Origin: CAYOID01 sp964573115
GTDB lineage: Bacteria > Desulfobacterota > Desulfovibrionia > Desulfovibrionales > Desulfothermaceae
NCBI GenBank assembly: GCA_964573115.1
Contig: CAZNIP010000002.1
Coordinates: 1-64,000 of the forward strand
DNA: 64,000 bases
Reading direction: 5' to 3'
In this document: in pieces, positions 25,530 to 33,009 of the stretch
Layout of the letters: each line of letters opens with the position of its first letter
Numbering within the stretch: position 1 is the stretch's first letter
Program-made: the position numbers and the translations under genes
Notes under the pieces: generated by a model
The model's input: the letters and a program-made list of their open reading frames with translations, nothing else
Told to the model about the DNA's origin: nothing
Databases searched by the model: none

Positions 25530-26924
25530 ATGTCAAGAACACCGCCCATGCACGGGATCGACATTCTGCTCATCGATGACGACCAGGAGTCGCTGGATCG
25601 CCTGGAGGACCGGCTCCGGGCCGAAGGCTACGGGGTGACCTCATGCCTGCGCCGGGACGAGGCCATGCGCAGGCTTGAGGATCAGGAGTTCGACCTGGTG
25701 ATCATCGACTTCAAGCAGGAGTCCGTGGATGAGTACACCATCCTGCACACGACCAAGACCCTGCACCCCAACACGGAAGTGATCATCATCACGGCCGCGG
25801 CTTCGGTGGAAATGGCCGTGGAAGCCATGAAAGAGGGGGCCTTCTACTACCTGCCCAAACCCTGCAGCCTGGACGAGGTCCAGTTTCTGGTCAAGAACGC
25901 CCTGGAAAAGCGGATTCTGCGCCTGGAAGTTCAGGAGCTCAGGGACCTGGTGACCGGCAAGCGCTATTTGAACAAGCTCATCGGCAAGAGCCCCAGGATT
26001 CAGCAGGTGAAAAAGGAGATCTCCAGGGTCGCCCCCCTGGACTGCACCGTGCTGATCAGGGGGGAAACCGGCACGGGCAAGGAAATGGTCGCCAGGATCA
26101 TTCACCGGATGAGCACCAGGGGGGAAAAGAGATTCCTGGCTGTGAACTGCAGCACCCTGAATGAAGAGCTCTTGAGCAACGAGCTCTTCGGGCATGAGAA
26201 AGAGGCCTTTACCGGGGCCAGCCGGGTCAAGAAAGGGGTGTTCGAAGCCCTGTCCGGGGGAACCATCCTCCTGGACGAGATCGGGGACATGCCCTCAGCC
26301 ATGCAGGTCCAGCTGTTGAGAGTGCTCCAGGAGAAGACGGTCATCAGGGTTGGCGGCACAGAGGAAGTCCCGGTGGACGTGCGGGTGCTGGCGGCCACGA
26401 ATCGAAGCCTGCAGGACGAGATGTCCAGGGGCTCCTTTCGGGCCGATCTCTACTACCGGCTGAACGTGTTCACCCTGCGTCTGCCCCCCCTGAGGGAACG
26501 CCGGGACGACATCCCTTTATTCTGCCACTATTTTCTGGAAAAGTACGCCAGCCAGTTCCACAAAAAGGTGACCGGCCTGTCCGATGGGGTCATGAAGCGC
26601 TTCATGACCTACAGCTTCCCCGGCAATGTCCGGGAGCTGGAGAACATCATCGAACGGGCCGTCGTCCTGGCGGACGGTCAGGTCGTGAGGCCGGAGCACC
26701 TGCCCCAGCGACTCCAGGCCCGGTCCTCCCGCCACGATTCGGCCCGGAAGGCATCCAGGCCCCTCAGCCTGGCTGAGCTGGAAAAGGAGCACATCAGGCA
26801 TGTCCTGGGCCGCACTGGAGGCAACAAATCCAGGGCTGCGGAGATGCTGGGGATCAGCAGGGTTTCTCTGTGGCGGAAGATCAAGAATCTGGGCCTTGAA
26901 GGGGATCTGAGTGATAAAAAGTGA
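25530..26924 (+). CDS. Sigma54-dependent response regulator (NtrC family)
   Basis: This two-component activator of RNA polymerase-sigma54 has 464 residues: a receiver (about 10-125), an AAA+ domain (about 150-380) and a Fis-type helix-turn-helix (about 420-460). The receiver has the acidic pair in LLIDDDQES, the phospho-acceptor Asp in VIIDFKQES, and Lys in YLPKPCS. The AAA+ domain has GETGTGKE, GGTILLDEIGD and LPPLRERRDDIP. The sigma54-contacting GAFTGA loop reads EAFTGA here. No partner histidine kinase is in the window. Its stop codon overlaps a palindrome, and a sigma54 promoter lies 146 nt downstream, so that promoter is the likely target. Confidence 0.93.
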   Translation: MSRTPPMHGIDILLIDDDQESLDRLEDRLRAEGYGVTSCLRRDEAMRRLEDQEFDLVIIDFKQESVDEYTILHTTKTLHPNTEVIIITAAASVEMAVEAMKEGAFYYLPKPCSLDEVQFLVKNALEKRILRLEVQELRDLVTGKRYLNKLIGKSPRIQQVKKEISRVAPLDCTVLIRGETGTGKEMVARIIHRMSTRGEKRFLAVNCSTLNEELLSNELFGHEKEAFTGASRVKKGVFEALSGGTILLDEIGDMPSAMQVQLLRVLQEKTVIRVGGTEEVPVDVRVLAATNRSLQDEMSRGSFRADLYYRLNVFTLRLPPLRERRDDIPLFCHYFLEKYASQFHKKVTGLSDGVMKRFMTYSFPGNVRELENIIERAVVLADGQVVRPEHLPQRLQARSSRHDSARKASRPLSLAELEKEHIRHVLGRTGGNKSRAAEMLGISRVSLWRKIKNLGLEGDLSDKK

Positions 26925-26949
26925 AACATGTTTCGTCCTGTAACATGTT
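26923..26949 (+). promoter_or_regulatory. Upstream activator site, two palindromes
   Basis: GAAACATGTTTC (26923-26934) is a perfect 12-bp palindrome that overlaps the regulator's stop codon. AACATGTT (26942-26949) is a second palindrome centred 17 nt later. With the GTTTCAT-G-ATGAAAC site further on, they share GAAAC/GTTTC-like half sites, as expected for a dimeric NtrC-type activator. The first is centred near -167 from the predicted sigma54 start. Confidence 0.55.
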
Positions 26950-26999
26950 GGTCTGCGCTCCGGCTGGCCAGAACAATGCAGGCAAAAGCATGCCTCAAT

Positions 27000-27014
27000 G
27001 TTTCATGATGAAAC
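27000..27014 (+). promoter_or_regulatory. Upstream activator site, proximal palindrome
   Basis: GTTTCAT and ATGAAAC flank a single G in a perfect inverted repeat, centred about 89 nt before the predicted transcription start. This is a normal distance for an enhancer of a sigma54 promoter. The half-sites match those of the palindrome at 26923. Confidence 0.6.
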
Positions 27015-27069
27015 GGTCCGGCGAGGTCTTGCAGGGGCGGGACGGGCTGGTGTCCGGGCTGAGCGTGTC

Positions 27070-27085
27070 TGGCATGAAGCTTGCT
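27070..27085 (+). promoter_or_regulatory. Sigma54 (-24/-12) promoter
   Basis: TGGCATGAAGCTTGCT matches the consensus TGGCACG-N4-TTGCW at 11 of 12 defined positions, with exact GG-N10-GC spacing. Transcription should start near 27096, giving a 36-nt leader to the 40-codon reading frame at 27132. Confidence 0.75.
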
Positions 27086-27131
27086 CAGAGTTTCTCCACA
27101 ATTCGCCTACAAACACCGTTATGGAGGAACT

Positions 27132-27254
27132 ATGGCCCAGATCAAAGTCGTCTTCAATGTCATGCAGCGCTTTTTCGACCGTGTCGATTCCCTTGAAGTC
27201 CTGGCCACCTACGCCCAGGCCGGGGTGCCCCTGACAGACGTGGACCAGGACTAG
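27132..27254 (+). CDS. Small 40-residue protein driven by a sigma54 promoter
   Basis: I do not recognise this protein. The frame starts at ATG 27132 after a strong GGAGGA sequence (27123-27128) and encodes 40 residues ending TDVDQD. The N-terminal half (MAQIKVVFNVMQRFFDRVDS) could form a beta strand plus amphipathic helix; no membrane segment, signal peptide or cysteine is present. It lies exactly between a sigma54 promoter (27070) and a terminator (27265), so it has its own transcription unit immediately downstream of a sigma54 activator. The transcript could alternatively be a regulatory RNA; the strong ribosome-binding site argues for translation. Confidence 0.6.
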   Translation: MAQIKVVFNVMQRFFDRVDSLEVLATYAQAGVPLTDVDQD

Positions 27255-27264
27255 ACCTCGCTTT

Positions 27265-27321
27265 CCCCCTGCCGGCCACTCCCTTGAGTTTTCCCCAGCT
27301 CCCATCCGGCAGGGGGTTTTT
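27265..27321 (+). terminator. Rho-independent terminator of the small sigma54 unit
   Basis: CCCCCTGCCGG (27265-27275) pairs perfectly with CCGGCAGGGGG (27306-27316) around a 30-nt loop and is followed by TTTTT. It starts 11 nt after the small reading frame's stop codon. The long loop is unusual, but the 11-bp GC-rich stem and T run are clear. Confidence 0.75.
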
Positions 27322-27410
27322 CAGCCTGCCTTGTCATTCTGCCCTCGACCCGGACCTGGTGCCGCCATGGGCTCAGTGGCCATGGGTCTGGGGACCTGTC
27401 CGGGAACTTT

Positions 27411-27602
27411 TCTTCCCTCAACCATCCACCCTGAACCTTGAACCTGTCAGTCCGGGCCAGAGGCAGGGCTGACTTGACTCTTGACCGGCAAAGGGGCACT
27501 ATCTCCAATTCGACTGTCAGTCCGGCCTCTGGCCGGGCAGGCAGGTCGATGGTGAGGGCAGAAAAGAGTTTAGAGTTTCCAGCCAGTTGCCACTTCATCC
27601 GG
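27411..27602. repeat. Composite intergenic repeat, copy 3 (back-to-back halves)
   Basis: The plus-oriented half has CCTCAACCATCCACCC, GAACCTTGAACCTGTCAG and the palindrome core CCAGAGGC followed by GGGCTGACTTGAC. The second half is inverted: CAGTCCGGCCTCTGGCCGGG, then GGTCGATGGTGAG and a CACTTCATCCGG edge. The same back-to-back arrangement occurs at 42945-43045. It fills much of the 466-nt gap 27322-27787 before aconitase; in the remainder (27603-27787) I see no clear promoter or gene. Confidence 0.7.
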
Positions 27603-27787
27603 CCAGGTGCTCATGGAAGAAAGTCGTCACCGCCTCCGTTTCTCAAGCTGGCGCGGCCTCTGGCCATGCCGGGCAACGAGAGGCCTCTTGAGACGTTCAT
27701 TCATGTGAGACCGAAGAAATGGCCCTGGTCAGCCAATGAGGACAAGGTCCTGGCGCTACCCTCGTGGACCTGTCCCGGAAGAATGCC

Positions 27788-29731
27788 ATGCAACAGAATC
27801 TGACTCGGAAAATCATCAAGGAGCATCTCCTGGAAGGCTCGATGGAGCCAGGGGAGCCAGTCGCTCTGCGGATCGACCAGACGCTGACCCAGGACGCCAC
27901 AGGGACCATGGCCTATCTGCAGTGGGAGGCCATGGGTCTCGACCGGGTCCGGACGGAGCTCTCGGTCAGCTATGTGGATCACAACACCCTCCAGATGGGC
28001 TACCGCAATGCCGACGACCACCGCTACCTGCGCACGGTGGCAGCCAGGTCCGGGGTCATTTTCTCCCCTCCGGGCACCGGGATCTGCCATCAGCTCCATC
28101 TGGAAAACTTCGCCATCCCGGGCAGGACTCTGCTGGGCTCGGACAGCCACACTCCCACAGCCGGAGGTGTGGGATCGCTGGCCATGGGGGCCGGCGGGCT
28201 TTCGGTGGCCCTGGCCATGGCCGGAGAGCCCTACCAGCTGCCCATGCCCAGAGTGGTCCAGGTCGTCCTGCACGGGCGTCTGACCGGGTGGGCCACGGCC
28301 AAGGACATCATCCTGGAGCTGCTCCGGCAGCTCACGGTCAAGGGCGGTGTTGGGACGGTTCTGGAGTACTCCGGTCCTGGTGCGGCCTCCCTGAGCGTGC
28401 CTGAGCGGGCGACGATCACCAACATGGGGGCTGAGCTGGGGGCCACCTCCTCCATCTTCCCCAGTGACGAGGCAACGAGGCGCTTTTTGAAGGCCATGGG
28501 CCGGGAAAGCGAGTTCCTGCCCCTGGTCCCGGATGCCGAAGCGCCTTATGACCAGACTGTGGAGCTCAATCTGGACACCATCGTCCCTCTGGCCGCCTGC
28601 CCGCACATGCCCGACCGGGTCGTGCCGGTTGAGGAGCTGGACGGTCTGGAGGTGGATCAGGTGGCCATCGGGTCGTGCACCAACTCGTCCTATGCCGATC
28701 TGAAGACCGTGGCCCGGATCCTGTCCGGCAGGCGGGTCCATCCTGGAACGGATGTCCTTCTCGCCCCCGGGTCCCGGCAGGTGCTGTCCCTCTTGAGCCG
28801 GGAAGACCTGCTGCAGGCCATCCTCGATTCCGGGACCAGGATTCTGGAATGCGCCTGCGGACCCTGCATCGGGATGGGCGGCTCCCCTGTCTCCAGAGGG
28901 GTCAGTCTGCGGACCTTCAACCGGAACTTCGAAGGCCGCAGCGGAACTCAGGATGCTGCAGTCTATCTGGTCAGTCCGGTCACGGCTGCCCAGGCTGCTG
29001 TCCAGGGCAGGGTGACCCCGCCCGGGACCTGGGGACCTCCAGGGGAGCAGCCGGAATGGCCAGCCGACATTCCCGCCGGCCGAAGCCATTTCCTCTTTCC
29101 CCGGGCCGAGGGCGAAGAGACACCCATCGTTCGCGGACCGAACATCGTCCCCCTGGAGCCTTTTGCCCCGCTTCCGGATGTTCTCGAGGCCACCGTGCTC
29201 ATCAAGGTCGGGGACAACATCACCACAGACCACATTCTTCCAGGGGGCCCCCAGGTCACGGCCTTGAGATCCAATGTCCCGGCGATCAGCAGGCATGTCT
29301 TTTCCAGGGTGGATCCCGGGTTCAGCTCAAGGGCTGCGGAAGCCGGCCCGGGACTGATTGTGGGCGGGGAGAACTACGGTCAGGGTTCAAGCCGTGAACA
29401 TGCGGCCCTGGCCCCGAGACACCTCGGAGTGACCGTGGTCCTGGCCAAGTCCTTTGCCCGGATTCACCGGGCCAACCTCGTCAATTTCGGCATCCTGCCC
29501 TTGACCTTTGAGCGCCGTTCCGACTATGAGCGCATTCAGAGCGGACAGACCGTGTCCCTGGACTGCCGTGAGCTCTCAGCAGGGGGCACGGTCCAGCTCG
29601 CTCTGGACAGCGGTCCAGGCATGGCCGCAGTCAACGATCTGAGCCCCCGGGAACTGGACATTGTCAGGGCCGGGGGGATGCTCAATGCGGTTCGCAGCAG
29701 GAGATCGGGATCAACAGGACAGCAGGTTTGA
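27788..29731 (+). CDS. Aconitate hydratase
   Basis: This is an iron-sulfur isomerase interconverting citrate and isocitrate. From ATG 27788 the protein has 647 residues; a GTG at 27764 would add eight. Ligand cysteines for the 4Fe-4S cluster appear in AIGSCTNSSYADL and ECACGPCIGMGG. Other marks are HQLHLENFAIPG, GSDSHTPTAGGVGSLAMGAGG, DNITTDHILPGGPQV, and the swivelling domain NYGQGSSREHAALAPRHLG. The size fits the shorter (about 650-residue) aconitase type of anaerobes rather than the 890-residue AcnA. It is a single-gene unit by spacing, followed after 67 nt by the PpiD-like gene. Confidence 0.93.
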   Translation: MQQNLTRKIIKEHLLEGSMEPGEPVALRIDQTLTQDATGTMAYLQWEAMGLDRVRTELSVSYVDHNTLQMGYRNADDHRYLRTVAARSGVIFSPPGTGICHQLHLENFAIPGRTLLGSDSHTPTAGGVGSLAMGAGGLSVALAMAGEPYQLPMPRVVQVVLHGRLTGWATAKDIILELLRQLTVKGGVGTVLEYSGPGAASLSVPERATITNMGAELGATSSIFPSDEATRRFLKAMGRESEFLPLVPDAEAPYDQTVELNLDTIVPLAACPHMPDRVVPVEELDGLEVDQVAIGSCTNSSYADLKTVARILSGRRVHPGTDVLLAPGSRQVLSLLSREDLLQAILDSGTRILECACGPCIGMGGSPVSRGVSLRTFNRNFEGRSGTQDAAVYLVSPVTAAQAAVQGRVTPPGTWGPPGEQPEWPADIPAGRSHFLFPRAEGEETPIVRGPNIVPLEPFAPLPDVLEATVLIKVGDNITTDHILPGGPQVTALRSNVPAISRHVFSRVDPGFSSRAAEAGPGLIVGGENYGQGSSREHAALAPRHLGVTVVLAKSFARIHRANLVNFGILPLTFERRSDYERIQSGQTVSLDCRELSAGGTVQLALDSGPGMAAVNDLSPRELDIVRAGGMLNAVRSRRSGSTGQQV

Positions 29732-29798
29732 AAATCGCACTATGTGTGTCTGGCTCCTGAAAACAGGGCTTGAATCAGCGCATCGAAGGTGAAAAAGC

Positions 29799-31691
29799 AT
29801 GTTGGAATTCATTCGGCAGAATGCCCAGTCTTGGGGCATCAAGGTCCTCTTCGGCATCATCATCCTCGTGTTTGTCTTCTGGGGGGTGGGAAGCTTCCGC
29901 GGCACTCAGAAGCAGGTCCTGGCCACGGTCAACGACCGGGAGATCGGGACCAAAGAGTTCTTTCGAACCTATGAGCAGCAGCTTCAGCAGCTGCGTCAGA
30001 GGCAGGGCGAGGTCTCCTACGACCGGCTCAAGCAGATGGATTTCAAGCAGCAGATCTTTCAGCGGATGATCGACTCCATCCTCCTGCTGGACCAGGCCCG
30101 GAATCTGGGCATGTTTGCCACCTCTGCAGAGATTCGCGGGGCGGTCATGAACATGGAGGTCTTTCAGGACGAGAGCAAGCGCTTCGACTCCTCAAGGTAT
30201 GAGGCCCTGCTTCGGGCCAACCAGATGACCCCGGTCCAGTTCGAGGCCGATGTCCAGACCGATCTGGTCAAACAGAAACTTCAGTCCTACGTGCTCTCGC
30301 CGGTTCAGGTGGCCGAGGCCGAGGCCAGGGAGCTCTTCGCATACGTCCAGGAAAAGGCTGTCATGGAGTACGTCTCTTTCCAGAGGAGCGACTTCATGGA
30401 CCAGGTCCAGGTCGATGAGCAAGAGATCCAGTCCTTTTACCAGGACAACCAGGAGCAGTTTCGGGAGCCGGCCAAAATGGCCATGGAGTACCTTCTGCTG
30501 ACTCCGGAACATGTGGCCCGGTACCAGCAGGTATCGGATGAGGAGATTGCGTCCTCCTACGAGCAGAACAGGGAGGCCTATGCCCGGCCGGAACAGGTCA
30601 AGGCCAGCCACATCCTGGTCCGGTTGGACCAGGAGGCTTCAGCTGCGGAGGAACAGGAGGCCAGGGCCAGGATCGAGACGGCCAGGGCCCGCCTGGATCA
30701 AGGGGAGTCCTTTGCCTCTGTGGCCAAAGACCTGTCTGAGGGACCGAGCAGTGGTGAAGGCGGCGATTTGGGCTGGTTCGGGCGAGGCTCCATGGTCCCG
30801 GCCTTTGAAGACGAGGCCTTCAGCCTCGAGCCTGGCCAGGTCAGCTCTGTGGTTCGGACCAGATTCGGTCTGCACCTGATCAAGGTCGAGGACAAGCGCA
30901 AAGCCGGCTATCGGCCCCTGGAAGAGGTCAGAGACGAGATCAGGCAGCGGATAGCCGAAGACAAGGCGGCTGACCGGCTCGATGACTTGCTGGACCAGGC
31001 CCTGGAGCTTCTGCTGGCCAAAGGAGACCTGGAAGCCGTGGCCGGCGAGCTGGGGGTTGAACTCCAGGATTCGGGTCTGTTCAGCAAAGCCCGGGGGCCC
31101 CAGGGACTGGAGATCGAGCCCGAGGACCTGGAGAGCCTCTTTGCCATGCAGGAGGGCATGGTCACGGACACGCCGCTGCTCTTGAAGAACGGCTACCTCC
31201 TGGCCCGGAAGACCGAGTCCGTGGCCTCGAGCATCAAGCCCCTGGATCAGGTCAAGTCCGGGATCGTGCAGCAACTGAAGCAGGAGCAAGCCCTGAAGCG
31301 GGCTGAACAGTCGGCCCAGTCGGCCCTTGACAGGGTTCTCCAGGCCGGCGGCGATCTTTCAAAAGATCACGAGATCCGGACCTCGGAGCCTTTCAACCGC
31401 CGGGGATTCGTTCCCGGGCTGGGTTCAAACCCTGAGCTGGCCTCTGATCTCTTTACCGCCACCAGGGGCCAGTGGCTGGACACGACCTATCAGGTTGACG
31501 GCGCGGTCATCCTGGCCAGACTGAAGGAACGGGTGCCTGCCGGCGATGAGCAGTGGCAGGAGCAGAAATCCTACTGGATGTCGGCCATGAACAGGACCCG
31601 GGCTCAGGCCTTTCTTGAGGCCTACCTCCAGGGTCTGAGGGACAGGGCCGAGATTGAGGTCCTCACCCCCGAGATCCTGGCCTATGATTGA
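29799..31691 (+). CDS. PpiD-like membrane-anchored peptidylprolyl isomerase
   Basis: This is a periplasmic folding factor anchored in the inner membrane. The 630-residue protein has one N-terminal membrane segment (about residues 15-31, IKVLFGIIILVFVFWGV). A SurA/PpiD-like N-terminal chaperone domain follows, then a parvulin domain around residues 262-365 with VKASHILVRLD, GEGGDLGWFGRG and LIKVEDKR, then a long helical C-terminal region. PpiD normally sits near the Sec translocon and helps outer-membrane protein maturation. The start has a weak GAAGGTG sequence. It is followed by a repeat-filled gap before the ribosomal genes. Confidence 0.88.
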   Translation: MLEFIRQNAQSWGIKVLFGIIILVFVFWGVGSFRGTQKQVLATVNDREIGTKEFFRTYEQQLQQLRQRQGEVSYDRLKQMDFKQQIFQRMIDSILLLDQARNLGMFATSAEIRGAVMNMEVFQDESKRFDSSRYEALLRANQMTPVQFEADVQTDLVKQKLQSYVLSPVQVAEAEARELFAYVQEKAVMEYVSFQRSDFMDQVQVDEQEIQSFYQDNQEQFREPAKMAMEYLLLTPEHVARYQQVSDEEIASSYEQNREAYARPEQVKASHILVRLDQEASAAEEQEARARIETARARLDQGESFASVAKDLSEGPSSGEGGDLGWFGRGSMVPAFEDEAFSLEPGQVSSVVRTRFGLHLIKVEDKRKAGYRPLEEVRDEIRQRIAEDKAADRLDDLLDQALELLLAKGDLEAVAGELGVELQDSGLFSKARGPQGLEIEPEDLESLFAMQEGMVTDTPLLLKNGYLLARKTESVASSIKPLDQVKSGIVQQLKQEQALKRAEQSAQSALDRVLQAGGDLSKDHEIRTSEPFNRRGFVPGLGSNPELASDLFTATRGQWLDTTYQVDGAVILARLKERVPAGDEQWQEQKSYWMSAMNRTRAQAFLEAYLQGLRDRAEIEVLTPEILAYD

Positions 31692-31721
31692 TTCCGACGG
31701 CGAACGTCCCCACCAGCTGAG

Positions 31722-31864
31722 CGCGTACGAAACTTGATCACAAGGGAGGTTCTGCCTTGATCAAACTGTCTGCAGCACGATGGCCCGCTCTGCTCAAAAG
31801 CTAGGTTCGTTCTTCAGTTCAAACCCAAATAGACAGCGCGGCCAGAGGCTGCGCTGACTTGACA
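31722..31864 (+). repeat. Composite intergenic repeat, copy 4 (partial)
   Basis: CGTACGAAACTTGATCAC corresponds to the left edge of copy 1. The middle is diverged and shortened (CTTGATCAAACTGTCTGCAG). The right part has the palindrome with core CCAGAGGC flanked by ACAGCGCGG and TGCGCTGAC. It ends in GACTTGACAGG, which provides the -35 hexamer of the rpsF promoter. Confidence 0.65.
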
Positions 31865-31887
31865 GGCATAACGACTTCTTCTATGTT
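31859..31887 (+). promoter_or_regulatory. Promoter of the rpsF operon
   Basis: TTGACA (31859-31864), a 17-nt spacer and TATGTT (31882-31887) form a good sigma70-type promoter about 65 nt before rpsF. The -35 lies at the right end of the repeat copy 4. I did not recognise the S6:S18-binding leader motif with confidence. Confidence 0.6.
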
Positions 31888-31951
31888 TCCTCTTTTGCCT
31901 TGCTTTTGCCACCAGGCAGAAGCCACAGACCACAAGGAGACCAGGAGCATG

Positions 31952-32266
31952 ATGCGAAAATTCGAAACCTTGATCTTGTTCAGTCCGGACTTGTCCACTG
32001 AAGACCGCGAGGGTCTGGTGGAGATGCTCAAGGGCGTGATCCAGAACGAGTCAGGCCAGGTGGCCGATGTCGACGACTGGGGATCCCGGGAGCTGGCCTA
32101 TCCAGTCCAGAAGCACACCAGGGGCCGGTATGTCCGCCTGGAATATGGAGCGCCTGGCGCCACCGTGTCGGAGCTCGAGCGCAGGATCCGCATTGCCGAC
32201 GGCATACTCAAGTTTTTGACCGTGAAACTGGACAACACGTTCCAGCCAGCTGCTGAGGAGGCCTGA
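31952..32266 (+). CDS. rpsF: Small subunit ribosomal protein S6
   Basis: S6 binds 16S rRNA together with S18 in the platform of the 30S subunit. The 104-residue protein has the conserved RKFETLILFSPDLS start, DDWGSRELAYPVQKHTRGRY (the family signature) and a C-terminal YLKFLTVKL-like strand (GILKFLTVKL). Adjacent ATGs at 31949 and 31952 are both possible; 31952 gives the typical MRKFE N-terminus and has AGGAG at 4 nt. It leads rpsF-rpsR-rplI-dnaB, a conserved order, from a nearby sigma70-type promoter. Confidence 0.96.
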   Translation: MRKFETLILFSPDLSTEDREGLVEMLKGVIQNESGQVADVDDWGSRELAYPVQKHTRGRYVRLEYGAPGATVSELERRIRIADGILKFLTVKLDNTFQPAAEEA

Positions 32267-32268
32267 TC

Positions 32269-32523
32269 ATGGCATTCAAATTCACACCCCGCAAAAAGTA
32301 CTGCCGTTTCTGCGCTGACAAGGATCTGCCCCTGGATTACAAGCGGGCGGACATCCTTCAGGACTTCGTGACCGACCGGGGCAAGATCATTGCCCGGAGG
32401 ATCACCGGGACCTGCGCCAAGCACCAGCGCAAGCTGACCACTGAAATCAAACGGGCCCGGCAGATGGCCCTGTTGTACTACACCACTGTCCACAGCACCG
32501 GGGTCAAAAAGAAGACCGTTTAG
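32269..32523 (+). CDS. rpsR: Small subunit ribosomal protein S18
   Basis: S18 pairs with S6 on the 30S platform. The 84-residue protein shows the family core DYKRADILQDFVTDRGKI followed by RRITGTCAKHQRKLTTEIKRAR. Its N-terminus is RKKYCRFCADKDL, whose CxxC pair is seen in some bacterial S18 proteins and could bind zinc. It starts 2 nt after the rpsF stop and is followed by rplI 9 nt later. Confidence 0.97.
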   Translation: MAFKFTPRKKYCRFCADKDLPLDYKRADILQDFVTDRGKIIARRITGTCAKHQRKLTTEIKRARQMALLYYTTVHSTGVKKKTV

Positions 32524-32532
32524 GAGTGAAGT

Positions 32533-33009
32533 ATGGAAGTCATACTGCGAACAGATATCGAAAACCTGGGCAGGCTGGGGGAGATCGTCAAGGTCAAACC
32601 CGGATATGCCAGGAATTTTCTGCTGCCTCAAAACATGGCCATGCTGGCGACTCCGGGCAACAAACGCCTTTTTGAGCAACAGCGCAAGAAGCTCCAGGAG
32701 AGGCAGAACGCGGCCCGATCAGCGGCCCAGAGCCTGGCCGAAAAGCTTGACGAGCTGACCCTGACCATTCCTGTGCGGGTCGGGGAAGGCGACAAGCTCT
32801 ACGGTTCGGTGACCTCGACCATCATCGGTGATCGGCTGGCCGAGCTGGGCTTCGAGATCGACAAGAAAAAGATTGAGCTGGACAATCCAATCAGGGCTTT
32901 GGGCGACTATGCAGTGCCTGTACGTCTCTACCCAGAGGTGCGCCCGGAACTGACAGTATCAGTGGTTCGACATGACGAAGGACAATCCAGGGACGAGGAA
33001 CAGGAGTAA
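32533..33009 (+). CDS. rplI: Large subunit ribosomal protein L9
   Basis: L9 binds 23S rRNA near the base of the L1 stalk and influences frame maintenance. The 158-residue protein has the N-terminal domain signature GRLGEIVKVKPGYARNFLLP, a long central helix rich in Lys, Gln and Ala, and a C-terminal domain with VGEGDKLYGSVTSTIIGDRL. It ends in an acidic SRDEEQE tail. The last 38 nt overlap the dnaB start region in another frame, so the two are translationally linked. Confidence 0.96.
   Translation: MEVILRTDIENLGRLGEIVKVKPGYARNFLLPQNMAMLATPGNKRLFEQQRKKLQERQNAARSAAQSLAEKLDELTLTIPVRVGEGDKLYGSVTSTIIGDRLAELGFEIDKKKIELDNPIRALGDYAVPVRLYPEVRPELTVSVVRHDEGQSRDEEQE

Noticed and set aside
27701..29296. 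A 531-residue minus-strand frame opposite aconitase
   Set aside because: Antisense shadow of aconitase with Gly/His/Gln-rich composition and no recognisable domain.
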